Part shown: one piece after another, positions 56,496 to 64,000 of the stretch
Layout: each line of letters begins with the position of its first letter
Numbering within the stretch: the stretch's first letter is position 1
Assembly: GCA_963576735.1 (NCBI GenBank)
Contig: OY755176.1
Span: 9,223,423 to 9,287,422 of the forward strand
DNA: 64,000 bases
Direction: 5' to 3'
Origin: Bedellia somnulentella
Taxonomy: Eukaryota; Arthropoda; Insecta; Lepidoptera; Bedelliidae
Translations under genes and position numbers: made by a program
The notes under the pieces: model-generated
The model's input: the letters and a program-made list of their open reading frames with translations, nothing else
What the model was told of the DNA's origin: nothing
Databases searched by the model: none

Positions 56496-56540
56496 TTACA
56501 TTATATTTTTATACGAATTTCGTATAAAAATATAATGTAA
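56496..56540. repeat. Perfect palindrome, 22-bp arms
   Basis: Arms 56496-56517 and 56519-56540 are exact reverse complements around one T. It lies about 25 bases before a Helitron 5' end. Confidence 0.88.
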
Positions 56541-56566
56541 AAGTTTTTACTCTTAATTTAAGGAAA

Positions 56567-57550
56567 TCTATACTAATATTATAAAGCTGAAGAGTTTGTT
56601 TGTTTGAACGCTAGGATCTCAGGAACTACCCAATCACATTGAAAAATTCTTTTTGTGTTGGATAGTCCATTTATTGAGGAAGGTTTTAGGCTATATATCA
56701 TCACGCTGTGACCTACAGGAGCAAACTATCAGCGAATAATGTTGCAAAAACGGGGATAATTATTCATACTAAGGTTTCCGTTGTGTGCGCTGCGTAAACG
56801 GTTTAAGTTACCCAAAAAAAATGTATAAAAGAATTATTGTTCTTGAAATGATCTAAAAAAATACCGCGACAGTATATGTCTAACTTTTAAGTTTCACTTA
56901 CTATAACCATTTTTATGGTAAATACATTTGGTCGAATTTAATGCATAATTGCCATAATGTTTTATCAACATAATATTAATCTTTATCCAAATAAATATGT
57001 TGTTGATTGAGAGTATTTAATTGAGAACAAAAACATCTTAGAAGATAATACAATTTTAAAATTACTCCGTAACAAAATTTACACGCGTGCATGAAGCGCA
57101 AGACAAGACGCTGCGCTGGCCGGCGAGCGAGGTCACCTGCGCGAGAAGCTTATGTTTAAGCCTAATCCTATTAATATTATAAATGTGAAAGTTTAGATGT
57201 TTGTGAAATGAAGACTAATTCACAGAACGCATTTAAAATAAAATTTACAGGAAGCCAGATAATGATCTAATTAACACAATAGGACACTTTTTATCCCAGA
57301 AAAATTAAGGGATCAATAAATTTTCTTAAAAAATGGTTAAATAGACTAACTGACTAAGAATCAATGCTCAGCCGAAACTACTATACTTATAAACTTAAAA
57401 CTTATAAAGTGAAAAAATTGTGAGAACACTATGAAAAACACCTTTTTTCTCATCGCATGACAGAGACCCTCAACAGGTCAGGTAAATATTTCAGTTTGAC
57501 GACGTGAAAGTCTACATTTTTGACAGTACGAAGTCTGTGGGGTCAGCTAG
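56567..57550 (+). mobile_element. Helitron, probably chimeric
   Basis: Starts TCTATACTAATATTATAAAG and ends GTCTGTGGGGTCAG then CTAG (57547-57550) and T. A second Helitron-like start (CTATTAATATTATAAATGTG) at about 57168 suggests two elements joined. 56580-57165 is the reverse complement of 4480-5080. Confidence 0.65.
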
Positions 57551-57711
57551 TAGAGAGATAAAGCAAATTGTCGAATTGCGAGACATACTTGGAATGGCTA
57601 GTAAAGAAATATATCAAGTGAAGCATGTCGAATAGTTGAGATAAAGAAATTTAAACTTAACTTTGTATATCATAGGTCATGTATGAATTACAAGGTAACA
57701 GAATACAAACA

Positions 57712-57765
57712 TTCACTCACGCTGTTAATTCCCATTGGAGTAGTCAGAGACTACAAGGTTGCGTT
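57712..57765 (-). mobile_element. LINE C 3' terminus trace
   Basis: CTCACGCTGTTAATTCCCAT and GTAGTCAGAGACTAC on plus are the reverse of the LINE C 3' module. Confidence 0.55.
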
Positions 57766-57951
57766 TGAACTTAAATAAAATTTGCTATATCGTAAAAACT
57801 TCTTCCTCTCTGCATCTTGCTGATAGATTTGTTGAGAACAAATTTTATTTTCTACTTTACTGCTTTCTTATGTTTGAGAGGGGGACACAAATATAAATGG
57901 TGTGAATAAAATGAAACAAAAAAAGTCTTTTCAACGCATTCAATAATTTAT

Positions 57952-58144
57952 GCTGTGTAGTGTCGGCTTAGAATAGCACTACCCCATTTCTTCCGGTGGG
58001 TGTATGTAAGAGGCGACTAACGGACTTGGGGCTTTTTAAGGGATTTTTGGGTGATGCGGTTGGAGACCCATCACCAACAACCTTTATTATACCATCTTTT
58101 CCCCACTCAATTTCCAAAAGTGGCTGAGGAATTTCTAATTCCTG
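57952..58144 (+). mobile_element. SINE B, 3'-truncated
   Basis: GCTGTGTAGTGTCGGCTTAG to TGGCTGAGGAATTTCTAATTCC, then GCGCGTGCGTGTGCG replaces the usual end. Confidence 0.8.
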
Positions 58145-58784
58145 CGCGTGCGTGTGCGTGACATTAGTATGGCGGACTCCATCTAGCCCTATTAAAATTG
58201 ATAAAAATTATTTGTAATTTTCTTTAATTTGTAAACTTTACAGTAATTGTAATATTATGATGATAGAAGATATTTATTATTATTGAAAGCTTTGGTTTAA
58301 GATCTATAGTAAAGCATATAATATACTGGTGATTATTAAAGTCTTAATTAACTGGACACGAATAGCTAAAAGTTTGTTAATTATTAATAACTATAAGAAG
58401 CACGAAATTTGAGACTTAAATAACAGAATTAATGAAAATATGACAATAATTTTCGTTTATGTTTAATGCCAAAACTGTTGATGGCCGTTATCGTGTCCGT
58501 GAGAGGTCCTGCCTTTCTTGACGTTTATGCTATGACGTTCGTCACTTACTGCCTATCTAGTGCTTCGATATCTATGGAATCGCATAATATTTGAAAACAA
58601 AAGATCATTACATTATTTTCTAAGCATTAACAAGCTTGTGATTTGTAAGCTCATAGATTAGAGAGAGATGAAGTTACACGATACTTTTAAAGTGTGGAAG
58701 AGATAGCTGTTTTAGACCACGATAGTACTCAAAAGGATTTAAGGCTACCACTGCAGAAAGGACTTAAGTATTAAGCAAACTCAC
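58145..58784. other. No gene recognised (likely beat-like intron)
   Basis: Follows the donor site of the exon 58785-58962 on minus, so probably intron. No further exon was identified. Confidence 0.4.
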
Positions 58785-58962
58785 CGCTAGCAGCATCTCT
58801 CGTTCCTAGTACTGAGGCGATTTGCGGCCTTTCTTCATTGATGACCAGCTCAGCTTGTTCGCTGTACACCGAGTGGATGCTCGATATACAGGTGAGCCGC
58901 AGCTGACCTCGCTCGAAGCTGTCTGGACGCACCATGAATGACAGCTGGGATACAGACGCCAC
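58785..58962 (-). CDS. Exon of a beaten-path-like Ig protein (part of Ig2)
   Basis: 178-base exon on minus between an acceptor (CTTCCAAAATAG) and a donor (GCTAGCG then GTGAGT), phase 0 to 1. It reads VASVSQLSFMVRPDSFERGQ, LRLTCISSIHSVYSEQAELV, then NEERPQIASVLGTRDAAS. The pattern (hydrophobic strand, F-x-x-GQLRLTC, S-VY, ERPQ.ASVLGTR) fits the second Ig-like domain and following linker of Beat family proteins, secreted or membrane adhesion proteins that guide motor axons by binding Side receptors. Base use is less AT-rich than flanks. The paralog cannot be named. Other exons lie outside or were not found, apart from 60400-60516. Confidence 0.72.
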
Positions 58963-59007
58963 CTATTTTGGAAGAAATTATGTTTATGCAAGATCTTTCA
59001 TTGTATT

Positions 59008-59062
59008 TGAAAGACTTGTGTATTTCTTCTCTTAGATAGAGAAGAAATACACAAGTCTTTCA
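59008..59062. repeat. Perfect 24-bp hairpin in an intron
   Basis: Arms 59008-59031 and 59039-59062 are exact reverse complements around a 7-base loop, 46 bases upstream (gene sense) of the exon 58785-58962. Confidence 0.9.
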
Positions 59063-60033
59063 CACACACAGTTATGCTATAGTCTTACAGGGACCTTTCG
59101 AGCTTTCAAATCACTTCGGTTAACGGAGATGAACTTCCAAAAGTTACTTCAGTTTCCTACCGCATATCCTTAATGACTGCCATGGCATAGTAAATTAGAC
59201 TTTGTGATTAAAATGAGAAAGGAGTTGCTAATCAATATAAAAATACAATGGAGTTGATAGTTATACCAAACATTATAATTTATAAACAAAATTGCATGAA
59301 TTAAGTTAAGTTTTTAGTTTTGTTTTTTTATAACATAAATACGCGATTTTATTAAATTTATTTGTACTTGATGTATATAACTAGGTAGTTTTTAAATAAA
59401 AATTGCATGAATAATTTAAAATATATAGACCCATTTATGTAATTCTGAACATACAACTTGTGTATACCACATACATTAAATATATTAAATAAGTTTTATA
59501 GGAAAATCCCCTAGACAAATCAAAAAACACAAAAGAGAACAAAAACCTTAAGAAAAAATCAATTCCGTTCAAAATAATACTAAATAAATAAAATAAACTA
59601 GAATATCATGATTGGTATTTAGGTACATACCTTTAATAAAACAAAAAAATATTTCAAGACGTGACATGGAACAAACGGGACTCATTAAGGTGTGAGAATA
59701 TCTTTTAATCAACATCAATTTTGTAGACAGACTATAAATGAACCAAAAGCTATTACTTTTGAAGCTATGTTATTTAATCCAAGGTTTCGTAACATAATGT
59801 GCGTAGGAAGTTTGTTAAATACTTTATTAATATCTCCAAAACATAAAAAAGACTGAACAAACTTATCTGTCCCAAAACATAGAAACAAGAAAGTAAACTC
59901 TACAACAAAGTCAAGTATCAATGTATTATTGAGATAGAAATAGATTGTAAATATTTCATCAAATTTTTATAAGAATAACAAATATGTTGCTTAAGTTTCA
60001 TGACTCTCAAAAATATCAAAACTCTATCATTCA

Positions 60034-60366
60034 CGTCGTATATCCCCGAAAAAGTATGTAGAGTGACCTAATACTTCTGAACATCACGTGATGCTCTCAC
60101 CTTATGTTCAGAGTCCCCAAGTTTTTCTTGGAAAATGTACTCACGTGGTAGAGGACAGGCCTATCACTGTTTCGTACGAATACACTGTCACATGACTAAG
60201 TTAAACGAAGCCCTCACGATGTTTTCTCTCACCGTTAACCACCATGATACATTAACTACACTTATGACTTAAGAAAAGACAAATTGGTGTAGGCCCGACC
60301 CGGGATTTGAATCCTCATCGATTGCACGATAAGCGTCGTTCTGCCCACTGAGCTATCACAGTTGCA
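60034..60366 (-). mobile_element. SINE A in the beat-like intron
   Basis: Head and body present on minus (GATAGCTCAGTGGGCAGA, GGATTCAAATCCCGGG), 3' stem-loop worn. It lies 33 bases from the exon at 60400. Confidence 0.82.
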
Positions 60367-60399
60367 TCTCTCAAAAAATGTACTTATAATTTTTTATAC

Positions 60400-60516
60400 C
60401 TTGTTGGAAGTTTGAGTAGTAGGCACTAAATCAGAAGCTTCTTCTTCAAGAACACTGTCATGTTGGTGTGGAGTAGGCAGCAGCACAGCATCCTGACTCT
60501 GTGATGATTCACCATC
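60400..60516 (-). CDS. Probable upstream exon of the beat-like gene
   Basis: 117 bases on minus between ATTTTGTTCAG and AAG|GTATAA, open in one frame and exactly 39 codons (phase 0 to 0): DGESSQSQDAVLLPTPHQHD, SVLEEEASDLVPTTQTSNK. It joins in frame to VASVSQLSF at 58962. In Beat proteins the matching place is a variable linker between Ig2 strands, so low complexity is expected there. The intron is 1437 bases. Without a known domain in the exon itself the call rests on splice sites, phase and position. Confidence 0.55.
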
Positions 60517-60855
60517 CTGAACAAAATATATGGCTCTTAGTATTTTTACTAACTTGCTTCATAAAGTTAATTTCAACAAATAATAAATGGCTCATCTCTA
60601 ATAACGTTTGTGTAGTAGCTATGTTCATAAAATCACTTCAATCAATCAATAAATCTGAATTAATATACAACACAAAACGCCATTGCACGTTTCAACTATT
60701 GAATAAATCTTTCTCATATTTTTATAGAAATTAGTTATTCTGTTACGTAACCCTCTTGTTATCTTACCTGCCTTAAAATGGGGAAAAAATTACTTTAACT
60801 CAGCAGTACTCCTTTACGGTCACCCTCATTTATAGAAAGAAGATGGTTAATTTAG

Positions 60856-61783
60856 GGTAACATTTCGAAAATTCGAATATCTCAAATCCGAAATTCACTA
60901 TTCAGAAAACTGTTCACATAATTTACGTATCACAGATGCTTTATTTTCCACAACTTCATTAGAACATAAATACATTTTCTAGAACTATCACTTCCCAGAA
61001 AAACTAAAACCAGATTATTAAAATGAATTTTTTGCTTTTACCAACTACATCTTTTACTATAATCTCATTATTCCAAAGGTTTAAAAGACCGAAGTAACTT
61101 TATCTATAGTCTTACATATCGTAAATCTCTTTAACCAGATATTTTTTATGTTAGAAAAATTGTATAAATAGAACGCGGATGCATGCCTGTTTGTATGTAT
61201 ACTTGCTTGCTTGTTTGCATGCTTGGTTGCATGTAGGGGGGGTGCAGGGGGGCAGAGCCCCCCTGCTTGGGGGCAGAGCCCCCCTGCTTGGGGGGGTCGG
61301 GGGGCGAAAGCCCCCTGCAGACAAAGAAAAGTTAGGTTACATTCAGTTAGGTTAGGTTAGATTATGTATAAAACGAGCGAGCGTAGCGCAGCAGAGCGAG
61401 CACCTAAATGGCTGATGCATGGTATACTACTAAGCGGGGTATACTATTACTTAAAATATGCCTGCAAAATTATTCATAGCAATAGGTATCATTCAATACA
61501 TCTGTATTTCAAATATATGGAAAATGATTTTTTGGTATAGTGATTATTCGGAAAAGCAATATTGCGGAATTAAGGTATATCTGGTTTTCGATTCTTCGGA
61601 AATCCGTTCTAGTGGTTAATCAAAATGATAGTAAACAAAAACAAAAACCAAACGATAATCTGGAATGTAAGAATATGGTATATAAAATTTCGATGACAAT
61701 ATTATGGCAATTAAAAAAAAAGCGATTAGTTTTCGGTAAAATAATATTCGGGTTTAAAAGTTTCGGATATACAGTATGTAACC
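60856..61783 (+). mobile_element. hAT-like family G, copy 2 (reference copy)
   Basis: 928 bases with TTAATTTAG at 60847-60855 and 61784-61792. Begins GGTAACATTTCGAAAATTCG and ends GTATGTAACC. The core holds a TTAGG run (about 61346-61360), G/C hairpins at 61236-61318 and CATGC repeats. No transposase. Confidence 0.82.
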
Positions 61784-61792
61784 TTAATTTAG

Positions 61793-62844
61793 ATGTACCT
61801 AAAAATACGTACACAGAAAATACAGTTTTGCCACATTGACGGCATTCATCATTTATTTATTTAATACAAGCTCAGTAGTAAAAAGAACTTGGAAAATTTT
61901 GTTACATCACTTTCATTTATCATAACTTACTGAATATGCACCATGACTACTTTAACTTTGGCAAATATATGTTGGGATCCTACTCATATAAAGACTAAGA
62001 AAAGAGGAAAAGTCTACGAAGCGTAATGGTTGCCCTTGTTTTTAATGTTAATTTCGAGTTCGGGGCTGTAAGAATTGCAGTCATTAATCAAAGGCCGAAA
62101 CCAATTAAGATGCTACAGTAAGTCCGTGAAACAGTTGCTTATGAAAGGTTAAGACCAAAAACATTCTTTGATTGAATCTGTTAGAATTAAGAATAATGAT
62201 GAAATCTTGAAAGTTTAAGGGAAAAAACGTTTACATTGCTTATACATCTAAGACGTAATTAATATTGTGTTCCCTTAAAAACATTATTTTTTTCCATATG
62301 ATATACCTACCTGATAACATTACGGCAGCTTAACTTTGATAAAAAAAAACTACGTTATATGATTCTCTACTCGTATTTAAGCCGTTGGGTAAATATTAAT
62401 ACCAAGTAGATTTCAAAGAGAAATATTACCGATTCAGATATTTGGAATAATCAGTCACTGTCTCCAATTATCTGGAGAGCAACACAAAGTATCTTAATAT
62501 TCGTTTTAACAGACGCCAAGTCATTTACAAATAAGTCTCATCTATCACAATTATGTTCAGATATCACAATATATTATTTTAAATTCAAGAAAACAGTGAA
62601 TGGTCTCGCTGGAGATTTAAGTCCGATTTCTGAGAAATATAAAAAATCTTCTTAGAATATTGTTTGTAAAAGTGATTAAGGGACAATGACATCTTCGTTT
62701 TTCTTGCAAAAACCTTAATAAAATTATATTTAAATGATGGATATTGGTATCGACACCTGATCCTTTGCGAAATTGTTGGCTTGAAATTACATATTTCTGA
62801 AAATAATAAGGCTTTATGTTCGCAGGTGTCGCAAGATGGAGCTT
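61793..62844. other. No gene recognised
   Basis: AT-rich. No further beat-like exon could be identified on minus. Likely intron or intergenic. Confidence 0.45.
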
Positions 62845-63150
62845 AGAGCCTGAGGGCTTTTTATGTGAATGTCGGCTGATGTGGCTGGATACCCATGACG
62901 AACTACCCCTTATTTTGCCACCTCTTCCCCACTGAACTTCCAACAGTGACAGGGGAATTTCTTTTTTTGAAGCTCTTTTTCATTATTATATATTTCGCTG
63001 TGTAGTGTCGGCTAAGAATAGCACTACCCCATTTCACCCGGTGGGTATTCGTAAGAGGCGACTAACGGTATAAACTAACGGTTTCCAATTCTTAAGCTCT
63101 GGCTACGCCATCAAGGGACTTATAGCCGTAAGTGTATGTATGTATGTAAA
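62845..63150 (+). mobile_element. Two adjacent worn SINE B pieces
   Basis: 62851-62950 is a body fragment (TGGCTGGATACCCATGACG). 62997-63150 has a head (CGCTGTGTAGTGTCGGCTAA), a deletion, and the end GGGACTTATAGCCGTAAGTG with a TATG tail. Confidence 0.7.
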
Positions 63151-64000
63151 ATAATCTCTTTATTCCACATCAAACAGTATTTCGTTATGAATAAAATAAT
63201 CAGTTTCATATAACAAGCAGAGGAAGCAATGGTATTGCTATTTTTTCGATTTAACGCACAATAATTAGTTCTTTAGTAATATATTAAACTTATACTTTTA
63301 TTATTCTAAAATTGGAGTTTTTACTGCATTTCTTATTTTATCCTTTTATATTAAACTGACTTTACGGCTGCGGCGTAGAGTTTTTTTTTCAGCAGTTTCA
63401 TTTCTGCAAAGCATTGAATGATGTTATGTCTTTATTATATATATCATATTATTATTATATCATGTTCAGTTGTCCATAAAATCAAATTTTATTTATATTT
63501 AAATACTACGGCCATTCTTGTTGGCGCTTAAATATTTAAGAAGTTTTTAGCTAAAAAAACCAACCAATTTCAAAATTTCAGTTTATACGTTCATCATCTT
63601 TGTTAAGGCTATAACGTAAATTCTAGCCTATTTTATTTCCCGTTGGAAAATATGAAAAATACTTTATTAGATCCCACAGCGTAAGTTTAAACTTACGTAC
63701 GTCAGTTTTACGGTATAATTTTTACAGACATACCTCATTTTCATCTTTCGATGGTATTTTAAGTTTTTTTTTATTACTTACTTACACTACCTACCCAAAA
63801 AAACCCACAAACCAAATTTAATTTTTGGCTAAAGTAGTTCAAGTTATGCTGTTGTACTCCGTCCATTCTTGTTACCGTAAGAATTATAAGAAATACTTGC
63901 TTAATGCCCTCTTCCCTACACTATATCTCACACACCACCTTTCAATGTCTAAGCTGTACGTTATATGTAAGTCAGTCGTAGTCATATTTATCAGCCAATA
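63151..64000. other. No gene recognised
   Basis: AT-rich to the window edge with no repeat or coding signal that I can support. Confidence 0.45.

Noticed and set aside
1..64000. LTR retrotransposon or endogenous virus
   Set aside because: No long terminal repeats, protease, envelope or retroviral RT motifs were seen; the Ginger-like integrase remnant is a DNA-transposon type.

Overview
This window looks like AT-rich nuclear DNA of an insect, most probably a moth or butterfly. The evidence is the mix of repeats (Helitrons ending in CTAG, mariner, hAT-like, Ginger-like and P-like DNA elements, Jockey/CR1-, I- and RTE-like LINEs, tRNA-headed SINEs), a short TTAGG insect-telomere motif inside one transposon family, and two exons that read like an insect beaten-path (beat) gene. 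Species cannot be told from the sequence. No rRNA, convincing functional tRNA, CRISPR array, operon or intact host gene is visible.

Layout. 0-6.1 kb: an old minus-strand reverse transcriptase with a possible restriction-like nuclease C-terminus is split by a nested stack: a tRNA-like retroposon (family D, 15-bp target-site duplication), a minus-strand Helitron inside it, and a plus-strand Jockey/CR1-like LINE inside that. 6-20 kb: scattered SINE A, SINE B, family D and LINE C copies, plus a Helitron with both termini (17166-18127). 21.9-24.3 kb: a degenerate Ginger-like element carrying SINE B and SINE A. 27.7-29.0 kb: a mariner with recognisable TIRs and a dead DD34D transposase. 31.5-33.3 kb: an I-type LINE with RNase H. 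35.8-36.3 kb: a long-TIR MITE with TA target site. 41.1-44.1 kb: an internally deleted mariner, then a SINE B split by a P-like element that encodes only a THAP domain and itself carries a family D copy. 45.4-46.7 kb: a LINE C copy with an embedded intronless fragment resembling dgt6/HAUS6. 48.3-49.5 kb: a LINE C copy with a 5' inversion. 50.0-50.7 kb: a hAT-like MITE. 53.4-55.0 and 60.9-61.8 kb: two copies of a second hAT-like MITE. 58.8-60.5 kb: two minus-strand exons of a beat-like immunoglobulin protein.

How the parts relate. SINE A, SINE B and LINE C share a 3'-terminal module (CTCTG, a short CCCC...GGG stem-loop, then GCGTGA or CCGTGA and a TATG-type tail), which suggests that one LINE machinery mobilised all three. 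The beat-like exons are the only convincing host coding sequence. Much of the rest may be intronic or intergenic DNA filled by repeats. Repeat names A-G are local labels used only here. Boundaries given without a target-site duplication are approximate.
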